DNA from: Symbiodinium natans
Lineage: Eukaryota; Sar; Dinophyceae; Suessiales; Symbiodiniaceae
Assembly: GCA_905221605.1 (NCBI GenBank)
Contig: CAJNDS010002354.1
Coordinates: 399,254-463,253 of the forward strand
Length of the DNA stretch: 64,000 nt
Direction of reading: 5' to 3'
Each line of letters starts with the position of its first letter. Position 1 is the stretch's first letter. A program made the position numbers and the translations under genes. The notes below the pieces were generated by a model. That model had not been told where the DNA came from. It saw only the letters and a program-made list of their open reading frames with translations, and did no database searches. This document shows, in pieces, positions 1-11,800 of this stretch.

Positions 1-934
1 TTCCAGTGTGGCCCTAAACCCTCAAGTTTGCCCATGATACGTGGCCTGTACGCCCAGCGGCGAGATGCTCTTGGTATCATTGCTAAAATATTCTTGCTTT
101 TTAGGTGAAGATTGGGCAGGATTGTTTACACAATCGGACCATTTTGTACTTCCTGTAACGAAATAAATAGAATCATATAGTGTATAGTAGTGAGGGTTTT
201 TCAAATATCACAGAGGTACGACTTCGCATGGAATATGGGAACGGTACGAGACTTTATGCAAAGATAACGAGAATTACATGAAAAACTATGCTGGATGAAG
301 ACACGTGCAAAAGAGGAGAATTAAAATACACGGCCGAACAAGCAACCTAAATCAAAAAGGCGTGGCTGAAAAACGATAAAAAAAGCCGTCGGGCTGAAAG
401 CGTTTTGGACCCAAGAAAGATGACATGATGAATGGCAAAATTGTTGTGTCGATGGTTGATGAAGCATGATGATTTTGTTGACTTAGTATACTGAATGACT
501 TTTCGGAAGTCCATGCTGAGCAAACGACAAGGCCTGTGGGTGAAGCCAGTGTTCGAGCGCCGCATTCCGCTTACGAGTATCTATGGATGTGTGTTTATGA
601 AAGGTATCCTAAGCGAAAGTTGAATGTAGGGATGTTCATGATTGATGTTTGTGAGTTGTTTCAATACTGGGGAAAAGAGAACACAAAAGGAAGAGGATCT
701 AGCGGGAGGGATGATTGAATGCCCACATAAAATGGGAAGCAAGCCGAAATTTGCATTATGGATTCCTCAGCTTTCAGGGCGCCTTCCGACAACCCAAAAG
801 CCTGCAAGCCCTCATCCCGAAACCCTGATGAAACCCGAATATACACCCTTTGCAAACCCTTGCAACCCTAAACCTTCATTATCACCTGTTGTAGGCCCCT
901 GAACAAGAAACACAAAACCAAGTCCCCCCCCGAG
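1..934. other. AT-rich non-coding sequence
   Basis: No convincing exon on either strand. A few CCCTAAA-like fragments occur near 850-900 (accctaaacc). Probably intron or intergenic. Confidence 0.5.
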
Positions 935-1051
935 GACGCCTGGCTCCTCGGGGCGCGGCTCGACTTGGGCTCAGCGGCGCTCAGCTTCGCGGCGCGCGAG
1001 ACGCTGCGGCCCATGCCCAACGAGTGCTTCTCCGACCCGAACTACCAGGAG
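935..1051 (+). CDS. Exon, probably N-terminal DUF6606-like part of the giant gene
   Basis: A GC-rich block of 39 codons without stops lies between an AG|GAC acceptor and an AG|GC donor. Its end, RPMPNECFSDPNYQE, resembles the 'avaiP..vF.DP.Fqe' ending of the DUF6606 region. That resemblance is weak, and placement in the giant gene rests mainly on strand and order. Confidence 0.42.
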
Positions 1052-2095
1052 GCCTCAGGAAATGGGGGGAGACTTAAAACTGTGGGCCAAGTCTTCAGGG
1101 GGTATATACATACAAGTGTGTAGACATACATATAGATATTTTTTGCTTTATGTTTATTCACGAGTATGTTAATATGAATCTTGAAGCTATGTTGATAAGT
1201 AATATGTATGTTCATATTCGTATTGTCTATGCTCATCTCTCTCTCTCTCTATCTGTATCTATATCTGTATAAATAGGAAAATATCTATATAAATGTATAT
1301 GTATGTGTACTGTTAGAATGTCGTTCGAGGTGAGGTCTTGAAAAGCTCGGCCATGCTGTGCTGTCGGAGTACAGGGTACTCTTTTCGAGGTTCATGCTCA
1401 TGAAACTTGATGTTGATTGGCGAAGTAGCTGAATCATGTGCCATCTTATCAACGTAAGAATGTAGTTGATGGGGCGATTGCGATATGGGATTCATAAGAA
1501 AAACCTTCTCAGGCGTTGCAGGAGCGGCCCAATGTCCTCCCAGACTCTCGGATGACTTGGGTGCAGTTCACAGACCAAAAGTGTCTCAGCCTTTGCAGCT
1601 TTGGCCCTTGTTGCTCAGCTTTGAGGTCTCAACATCCCTGTATCGGAATACTCTGAGCTTCCGGTGCCGTGGGCACGAGTACACTGCGGAGATTTGGGCT
1701 CCTTGGTTCTTGGTTGCGAAGCGAAAGAGGGGCGAGTAGCTGCTACTGTGCGCAGTACGCCGATGACAAGGGTGCCAGTCAGTGCTGCTGTTGTTCTTTG
1801 TGTGTGAGAGAGAGTGTCTGTATGTGTGTGTGTGTGTGCGTGTGTGGGTGTGTGGGTGTGTGGTGTGTGTGTGTGTGGGTGTGTGGGTGTGTGGGTGTGT
1901 GGGGGTGTGGGGGTGTGGGGGTGTGTGGGTGTGTGTGTGTGTGTGTCTGTATGTGTGTGTGTGTGTGTGCGTGTGTGGGTTGTGGGTGTGTGGGCGTGTG
2001 TGTGTGTGTGTGGGTGTGTGGGTGTTGGGGTGTGTGGGTGTGTGGGGGTGTGTGGGTGTGTGTGGGTGTGTGGGTGTGTGTGTGTGTGTGTGTGT

Positions 2096-2133
<38 letters not shown>

Positions 2134-2335
2134 TGGGTGTGTGTGTGTGTGTGTGTGGTGTGTGGGTGTGTGTGGGGTGTGTGTGGTCGGGGTGTGTCGG
2201 GGTGTGTGTGTGTGGGTGTGTGCGTGTGTGTGGGTGTGTGGGTGTGTGGGGTGTGTGTGGGTGTGTGGGTGTGTGGGGTGTGTGTGGTGTGTGTGGGTGT
2301 GTGGTGTGGGTGTGTGGGGTGTGTGTGTGGTGTGT

Positions 2336-2403
<68 letters not shown>

Positions 2404-2731
2404 TTGTGTGTGTGTGTGTGGGGGTGTGGGTGGGGTGTGGGTGTGTGGGTGTGTGGGTGTGTGGGTGTGTGGGTTGTGTGTGTGTGTGTGTGTGTGTGGG
2501 TGTGTGTGTGTGTGGTGTGTGTGTGTGTGTGTGGTGGGTGGGTGTGTGGGGGTTGTGTGGGGGTGGTGGGGGGGTGTCGGGGTGTGTCGGGGTGTGTCGG
2601 GGTGTGTCGGGGTGTGTCGGGGTGTGTGGGTGTGTGGGGGTGTGGGGGTGTGGGGGTGTGGGGGGGTGTGGGGGTGTGTGGGTGTGTGGGTGTGTGGGGG
2701 TGTGGGGGTGTGGGTGTGTGGGGGTGTGTGG

Positions 2732-2762
<31 letters not shown>

Positions 2763-2792
2763 TTTGTGTGTGTGTGTGTGTGTATGAGAGAG

Positions 2793-2828
<36 letters not shown>

Positions 2829-5800
2829 GGAGGTCGCCTGTGTGGCCTAACAGCTGCATGGTGCAACTTGCAAAATCCCAAAAAGTACCTGTTCTCCTTT
2901 ACGTGTTCTTTGCCTTCTTGAAATGTGTGTCTGTTGCAGAAGGCGCCTCCTGGCTTCAGCCTGGCATTGGACATGAAGAAAGGCATCAAGCTGGGCAGCA
3001 CTGGCTCGGGTCACGTTCCCTTCGTCTTTCATCCCTTGGCCAGCGGCGCAAGCGTCACATGGCGCGAGGAGACCTGGACCCACGTGGCCATGGCAGACCT
3101 GCCGGGCCACCTGCGAAAGCACCGGCGCCGTCACGAAGTCTTCGAAGCCTTGCTGGACACCCCGGAGAAGGATCCCTCGATCCGAAACCAGCCGGAGCCC
3201 TGGCATCGCAGCGTGGCTGGCTCCTGGTGGACAGAAGCCCAGTGGTATGGCCGGCCAGATCACACAAGCGGGGACGTTCTATTGTCCACGGTCAAATACG
3301 GGAACAGCGCATTCTGGCTGGAGTTCGAGATCCTGGCTAGTGGCGTGGTCGTGGCTTACCGGCTTCACGAATACGGTCGCTCCGCCTTCCGCGAAGCTGT
3401 GTGGACATCTCAGCGGAGGCCCGAGCCCCCGCCCGAGTAGGGCCACTGGAAAGGCGTTTCCCAAACTTGGGGTACCCAATTACTTAAAGCGGTTTTGATT
3501 ATGGCGTCCAGTTTGACTTGGGAAAGCAAGCCGAACTCAGGGCCAATCAGAGGCCCGAGCCCAATCCTTCCTGCTATCTTCCACAGTCCTGCAACCCTAG
3601 CAACCTCACAAACTCCACGCCTAAACAGTCCCTCTCAACACAGGACCTCCAAGCCCTGTAAAGCCGCCGACGCCCTGGAGGCTTTCCCTCTTCAGCGCCG
3701 ATCCGGAGGACTCCTACGAACTCTTCGCAGTCCCCAAAGCCCTGGAGGACCGGCTTAGGATCTGAAAGATTGTAAGCCCACCAAAAACGACAAGCCCTAT
3801 CCTAAACCCTACTGTGTTGAAACCCTCTGGTGTATAGTGTATAGCCCTATAGTCAATCACTTACTAATTACACTAGAGCGCACCCCGAGATTTTGAAGCC
3901 GTCGCCTTATGGAAGTCTAGGACCACGCCGGGGAGCTCAGCCCCCTCCAGAGCTACAGCCCCTCCGTGCTCCTCCGCAGCGCGCAGGGCCGCTACCTCCC
4001 GCGGCGCTTCCTTCGAGGAGTTTCGTGGGCAATCTTTTGCATGGCCTGCTCCTTTTTCTTGGGGGCTGCGCTCGCCTTTTCTTCTGGGCAGAAGCAACTC
4101 GGAATGGAGGCCAAGACATATACGTACAATGTGGGGCCTTCAGTTATAACTTAGTAAGCCCAGATACATGTAAGTTATATCTTAGTTAGGGAAGTTGGCC
4201 TCAAAAGTATACTAACACAAACCTGGCCTTGTTAGGCGACAGAAGTACAAAAATCGCGGCATCAATGAGAGAGATACATTTAAGTATATCATTTTGATGA
4301 TTCTTCACATAGATGTATAATTGACACACAGTGTATCGTATAGATACATATATACTTATCTTCTTCGGTATGTATCTTCTGGTGGATTGGGCTTCCCTGC
4401 CTGACAAAAGTATTGACACGTTCTTTTTGTGGATACTTTTTCTGGATATTCTCTTGTGGTCCTCCTTGTGGTCCGGGTAGGCCGTTTTTGCTTTGGTACG
4501 GGTCGGTTTCGTGGGATGTCTCGAGGATTTGCTTGTCAACGCTTGTAGTCCCCTTGTGGTCCGCTTGTGGTCCGCGTGTGGTCCGGTCGACCTCCCCTTG
4601 CAGCTGGCCCAGAAGGAAGTGTTGACCTTCGCTTTGCTCTGCTCCACGCCATGGGCACACATAGTCTATATGACTTGCTCGGTATTCAGCTCCAAACATA
4701 CCAAAAGACACTGCATCATATTTCTGTACGTGACATGTTTCTCACAAAAAACATGTGAAATCCTGTAGTTTCCCACGCTACTCCAGCCCGAACTATAAAA
4801 ATATATGAAACATAGCCTCGACCTCCATGTGACTGAAAACTTACAAAACACAGTATTTTTTAGTTATCCAAGTTAGCTAACTGGCATGACTTAGCTATAA
4901 CTGATCCCGTCCAGTTATCCAAGTTGCTAGATTTAGAACTCTGACAACATAACTTACAAGTTATGTTATAAGTTATGTTGCACAAGATATAGCTTGCTCT
5001 GTAACTAGAGGGCCCCACATTGTAGGTTGTCAGACGTAGCCGCAAGGGCTTTGCAAGAGGCATGATCTGATCCCCTGTCTCCACCTAGCCTGCCGGCCTA
5101 TTAATTCACTAGCTCTGTCCATTGACGTTTGTTTCAGATCCTTGAACCGAACTCCTCTTCTTGCTTCTCTGCATCCACTTGTAGCTCTGAAACACAAATC
5201 GGGGCACAGGACTTTTGCCCGAAGTTGTGCTGCCGCACTTTGCCTTCTGGCAAATCTCCGAGCAGTGCATCGAAGCCAGGCTAGAGACCAAATCGATGCG
5301 GTGGGAGAATCCCTAAACCCTCACAAATGCCCTCAATCTTCCGGATATTTTGGGCACGCCTCCTCCGGGCCCCTGTGAGGCCGAAGAATTCCCAAAGCCG
5401 ATGGTTCGGCTCCCTGCTGAAGCTGCAGATGCTTAAAACAGGGCAGGCAAAGGTCACCAAAGAGCTCAAGGACTTGGGAGCCGAGGGCCCACAGGGCCCT
5501 GAGGGCCCTGAGGGCCCTGAGCTGCTGGATGCCACCCGAGCATCCCCGAGCTCGGACTTGTTCCTCTTCGCCGAGCGGCTCTCGCGCGTGGAGCCTCTGT
5601 CTCACGTGCTTCTGTGGTCTACAGAAAAGCCAGGACAGGCCCACGTAGCTGTTTACAAGTATACCGTATATAGGGCCTAGGGTGTAAGGCGGGAACTCCA
5701 GCAATGGCCCTGAAGTAGAAACGGGTACTATACCAATACCGGACCTAGAAAAACAAGAAACTATACAGTAGACTCACAGGCAAAGAGGGCCGAGGCGAGC

Positions 5801-8800
5801 CCTCCGTGGACTTGGTGGAGATGCCGCGCCTGCAGCTGCGCTTCCGGCTGAGAGAGGGGCCCGTCATCTCGGAGGGCCAGATTGCCTTCCAGCCGAAGCT
5901 GTTCTGCGACGCCTATGGTGGGCAGCTCTATCTGGAAGCCACCGGGCACCACGCCATCCGCCAGCTGCTTCCCAACTGCCCACATGCCCTTCCACCGCAC
6001 TGCCTCCTCCTCAGATCCGAAGCAGGGGAGGCGAAGGCGCGTCTTGATAAAGTTGTGCTTCCACATCCGGAGTACCTGTCCTAACCAGCCAGGTGCGGAG
6101 GTAGGATATTCGCAGGAGTTCATCGGACGTGAATGTCGAACTTTTATGTATCGAAGCGAGGAGCTTAGCGTAGGCCCGATGACTTGGCCCTGTACTTATT
6201 CCAAGAGTTTGGTCGGGTCTGGTCAAAAGCAGCGTTGACATTGGAGAGACCTTCCAAAGCATAACAACAGAACGCAGCACTAACAAAGGCGGTTTAGAAT
6301 TTTCGATGACCTTGCACGAACGCCACCCGCCACCCGGCCCGCATTGACGTGGAATGCGCAGGTGGTGGCGCCACTGGGCGTGCTGAAGCGACAGCGGAGC
6401 TATCCGGAGCCTTTCTCCACCAAAGACCCTCTGCTGATCTCAGACGTTCGAGCTGGTGTATCCTCTCTTTTTTGTTTTTTGTTGTGTGTGTGTGTGTGCG
6501 CGCGCGCGTGTTTGCTTCTGTCATTGGGGCACCTAAAAGTGAGTCATTGAGGTGAGTCTACACATCTTCGATGACGAGTTCTTGTGTCCCACTGCTGCCT
6601 ACGACTTGCCCCTGGCCACGGGAACTGACCTGAAGTGTCCGAGTCTGCTATCGGCCCTTTGGCTACTGCTGTGCCGACTTCTTCAGTTGGATTACGAGGG
6701 CGCTGCAAAGCTTCTGCCCTTTGTGTCGGTGGCTTCGGCAGAGGGCCGTCTTCGCCATGACGAGGCATTGGTCTTCCGCATGGCCTTGACGGACACCTCA
6801 GACAGAAGCCCGGATGCCGTGGCCATCCGCCTACGTCTGGTGCAGGCCACCGTCGCCACCGTGCAACCTGACGAGGACCTGGCCCGTTGCGCCTTTGCAG
6901 ATGCAGGGAGCTACATCTCCCACCTGACCCACGTGAGCCAGAGCTGCTGCATGTCCCTGGATGAGGAGCTGGAGCTCTGGACCAGCTTAAGCTCGATGAA
7001 AAGCGAGCTGGAGCATACGAATCGCTTCATTGACTGGCGCCGGAGTGTTCTGCTGTCCTGGAAGCAGAAGGCCTCCCAGGTGGATGTGGAGTGGACGCGG
7101 GAGTGCCCAGGTGCTTGGCTGTCCACCGTCTTCAACGAGGAAGAGCGGGCGGCCTACCTCCAGAACCCTCCCCTCACAGACATCGATTGCATCGGCCGTT
7201 CGTCCGCAGCTAAAGAGTCCCTTTGAAAGAAAGTGTAGTAGAACCCCCCGAGGTCCCCCAACTTAATGGCAACAAGCTCCCAGGAATCAAAGGCCAGCCG
7301 CTGCTGGAGTGCTCCAAGTTTAAAGCAGCAGATTGGCCGGTGCTGCTGGAATCGGTCCAGGGCGTGGCCCTGAAGGATGGCCTGCCCCTTGCTGAGCAAC
7401 ACCAGGAGCGCGAGAGACGGAGAGAGACCGATACTTGAGTCGAAGAAGACCGATACTTAAACACGCCCACTCCCCTCAAGCCCCTCGAAAGACAGAAAGA
7501 AAGATTTAGCCGCCCCACCGGGGGTGTTGCGTAGAAGGAGAGAGAAATCGCAAGTTGCCACCCATTCTTATCATTACCCCATTTGTTTGACATTCAGGTT
7601 TGCAACGCTTTTCGGCTTGTGGGAGCTCGGCAAAACGCCGGACATCCAACGCCTGGCCACAAGGAGAGAGATCTGAAGTTAGGATTCAGAGGTTTCGGGC
7701 CTGATTCCTCAGGTTTCGGGTTTCGGGTCACATTATGGGGCTGGTGCATGGCATTCAGGGTTTAGGGCTGGTTTCACAGTGCATCTTCCTGCCGAGTGCT
7801 TCTTGTGACCCAGGATGTTGCTGTTCAGCGTGGCGCGCGGACACCTCAGTTGTCTTGTGAGAACGGCTGAAAGATCATGGCTACCTTAGGGTCCTAGGCT
7901 TCTTAAGCAAGCACCACTTCGAGCCCAAAGCTATTTGCGATAGCACGTGAGAGCATGAATATGTATGATGTGTACTACGTGTGTGTTCAGCACACGTGTG
8001 TATACTTAATGAAAAGATGCACACACCTACTCGCTATGCATATGACATGTTGAGAGCAAGACAAGCTGACGAAACAAGGCTTCAGTTAGGGTCTGCGTTG
8101 ATGCGCTCTCCCCAGCCGAGGGGGTCCTGGCTTGGACCGGCGGCTGCTGCTAACGCTGTGCTTGCTGCAGCTCCACTTCCCCACCGGGCATACTACTGGG
8201 GCGAAGACCCTTGGGAACTGAAAAGTTATTGGGTCCATAGGGTTTGTGTCAAGACACCTGGAATCACCTTTCACCTTTCCGAATTAGAATCTCGGGTTCA
8301 TGACGACCCCAAGGGTTCCACGCCTGGCGGCCTTCCAAGACCTGCAGCCGCGGCAAAGACTCTCGGATCGACTTGGGCCGTGCTGCATATCTCTCTTAGA
8401 TGAGAACCAAAGTTCGTTGCAATTCGAATACCGGAGTGGAGGCGCTTTGTTGGATCATCCCCATTGACCATGTCCTGAGGCAAGGAGAGGAAGGAATGGT
8501 TGAACGAAGTGTCGCTGGGCTTCATTAGCTTCAGCTTCCAGCTGCGGTGCCTTCACAATATTCTAAAACCCTAAACCCTAAACCCTAAACCCAAATATTC
8601 TGGGACCAACCAGCACTTGAGGTTTGACTGGGGCTGCAAGCAAGTGCAAGAGAACCCGGCCCTTGAGCAGATGTGCAGCTGGAAGGAGGTGGCACCCCTG
8701 CGCGGCCGTCTCCTCAGATCTTCATAAATCACATGTGCTCAATGCTACATATCATTTCGCTCTAGTATATCATGTTGCCAAATACCATGCTTGTGGTTTC

Positions 8801-11800
8801 TTCTATGTCATATAACAACATCTGTTATTATATCATATACATTATATGTGCATATATGTGTGCACATATATGTATATATGTATGTATACCACTTTTCAGC
8901 TTCAGGAAGTGCCTGCGTGCAGCTCGTGAACCTCCAGCCGACGGCAGTCCCGCGTAGTGCCACAGACCGTGCCTCAGGATGGAGCTACGAGCAGCTGAAT
9001 GCCTTGCAGCACAAATTCGGGGTTGTTGTCATGTTGCCTTCTAGCGCTCTGCCCGAGGATCTTCGGTGTCACGAGAGAGTGCTGTCCACCACCGCTGGCA
9101 AAACCGCTGCGTGGCCGACCCTGTCTGACAGAGAATTGGGAGAGACTCCTGGCTTCGATAGTCTTCAGCTGTCAATCAATGAGCACAGCAGCATGTGGGT
9201 TGTTTTTTGTTTGCACGGCGGGCATTTGTACAGGCGTGAATTCCCTCGCTCTTTCCAGCGTTTCCACTCTTCTACGAAGAGATCATGATCTCATCACGCG
9301 TGTCAGGCGTTTCCTTTTGTTAAATATACATGTAAATGTCAGTTATATATATATATACCTGTGTGTGTGTGTGCATAGATGTCCACATGCATGCGTGGGT
9401 GCGGGCAGATGTGTGGTTTGTGTACAACATGCTTCCAATCCATGTCCACACTCCAAGGATGGCCACGTGCCTTGGATTCACTCCTTGGGTGCCCTCTGGC
9501 TTTAGGGGGCTTTTTGGGGGCTTGCTTGGGTTCATGATGGGGATTATGCTGGGATGTATCTACGGTTCTGGACCTATGGGGTAGATAGATCCAGGGCTTG
9601 TAGAAGTTTTGGGTTGTCGTATGACTTGGAGCTTCTGCGTGAAACACATGGGCTTCGCCCGAAGTGAATGTAAGTAATCGGAATCGCAACGTGGGCTCCT
9701 GTCGACGCGTGCATATGGGGAGGTTCGGCTTGAATCTTGTTATAAAAAAATGAGTTCTTTTGACCCCAAGAGCCCTGCAAGCCCTAAACATCCAAAGGCC
9801 CACAGGCAGCAGGACAACTGGCAAAACATGCAGCAACAGTGCCTCGCCATGAGGCGGACGCCATCCTTGGTCGTTGGCTGTGAGATGCTGCGGTCAACGC
9901 CCTTTGGCTACACGAAATGAGGGTTCCCCCCTCCGATCTCACGCTCCACTGTACTTGCTCCCGAACTTCCCTAAGAGGCCCTGAAAGCTTGTGGTAAGGT
10001 TTACAGGGTTCCTCAGGGTTTAGGGGATACAAGTGCTGGTCAAGCCCTGCAACCCCATGCCAACCCTCAACATGCGAACAATCCCGGAGCACCCCCTGTC
10101 TCCTCCCCATAGTTTTCCTTTCAGGTTGGTAACAGAGCCGCTTCCTGGCAGCCTGGGACTCAGGTCCTTCCCGTTCATGGGACATGAAGTTGCAATTTTG
10201 TGGGGCCTTGGAGTTCTTGGTCTACGTGATGGTTGTTTTTTGCTCGGGCTTTTTGTTCGTATAGGTTTTGTTCGGGTGGGGGCAGAGCAACCTCACAGAT
10301 TTCGGTGGGTCGTGTCTCCCCTGGTACCCCAAACCTGCCCCCCAAAACCCTACCACAACATCCTGAAGAATCCCTGAGCCATGCGACCCTACCCCCTGCA
10401 ATCCTGGGAAGCCCCGAGAGGTATCCTGATTCTGTAAGTTATATCTGTTTAGGATTAAACCCTAAACCCCAAACCCAAAACCCTAAACCCGAAACCCTAA
10501 ACCCTAAACCCTAAACCCTAAACCCCAAACCCTAAACCCTAAACCCTAAACCCCAAACCCCAAACCCTAAACCCGAAACCCACCCTAAATGTGACCCGGA
10601 TGAGGTCCCTGGCGCTTGGGCCTGGACCGATCCTGGAAGGACAGCCTTCAGAGGCCACTTTGCAGAAGCGTCAGGGAGTTGAGAGGGTTTAGGAAGTTTA
10701 GGGTTTTAGGGTTTTAGGGTTTTAGGGTTTTAGGGTTTTAGGGTTTTAGGGTTTTAGGGTTTTGGGGTTTTAGGGTTTTAGGGTTTAGGAATGTCGAGAG
10801 TATTTGAGGTACTTAGGGAGTTGACGGGGTGTAGGTTGGGATGTTCCCCCTTGTACTAACAGTCCTTAGTAGGGATTCTAGTAGGGGTACTATAATCCCT
10901 GTTCAGGACTGTTAGTATACGGGGAACATCCCAAGGTTTAGGAATGTTGGGAGTATTTTGAGGATTTAGGGACACTTAATGGGATGTTTAGTTCGGGAGT
11001 ATCATGCCCATTGTGGCCTAGATGTAACCGCCGTATCCCCCTCAGGGTTAGCAACCATTGTCACAACAACTTCCCCTTTGTTCCGCTCCATTTTTTTTGC
11101 CATATTCCCCCAAAGTATGTGTCCAATATGGGGATTTACCTAGGATCAAGGCGTTTACAACTAGACCGGAATGGGCATGAGTAGGCAAAATTTAACTTGC
11201 TAGGTTTAAGATTAACGGTTGTAGTATTGAATGCACCCGCGTGAGAGAAACCGAGGGACTGGATGCTTGGGTTTAGGGTTTTAGGGTTTAGGCTTTATTG
11301 CTCAAAAGCACATCAAAGTAGATCGACGCGGCCCACGGCCTTGTGACAGTCACAAGTGCTTCCGATGAAGTTCGGACTCATTTCGTGTGCCCTCTTGATG
11401 GCGTACACCATCGGCGGTATCCTCCAGTATCGCAATGTGGACTTGTCGCAGATGGAGCTAGGCAGAACCTTGTTGGGCAACAACCCGACTCACCACCCCA
11501 TCCTCGTGCCAATGATCGTGATCCACGACGTGGTGTCCGTGGTAATGACTCTGTTATTGGTACACCAATTCGTGAGATCACCATTCAAACACGGGGAGGC
11601 CCACAAAAGAGTTGGCATCGTGTGCTTTGCCGACATTTTCCCATTGGAGGTGCTGTCGGGATTCATAGCGATGTTCTGCAGGATTTGGACGCAGCCCTCG
11701 TCGAAAGGCCATCAGGACATCAACATGGAGGAGTACGTGGCTGGGCCATTGTTGAGAAAATCATTTGACATCTTTATGAACACTTAGACTTGAGCCCACT

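Noticed and set aside
1586-3340. Open frames of 370-508 codons on both strands
   Set aside because: They are produced by the GT-rich satellite (Cys/Val or His/Thr/Pro monotony) and have no coding signal of their own.
3421-3440. Stop codon after the long exon as a gene end
   Set aside because: An AG|GC donor at 3418 precedes it, and GC donors are common here, so a terminal exon cannot be concluded.
11291-11308. ggctttattgctcaaaag upstream of the nested gene as a spliced-leader relic
   Set aside because: Too many mismatches to the leader to support a retrocopy.
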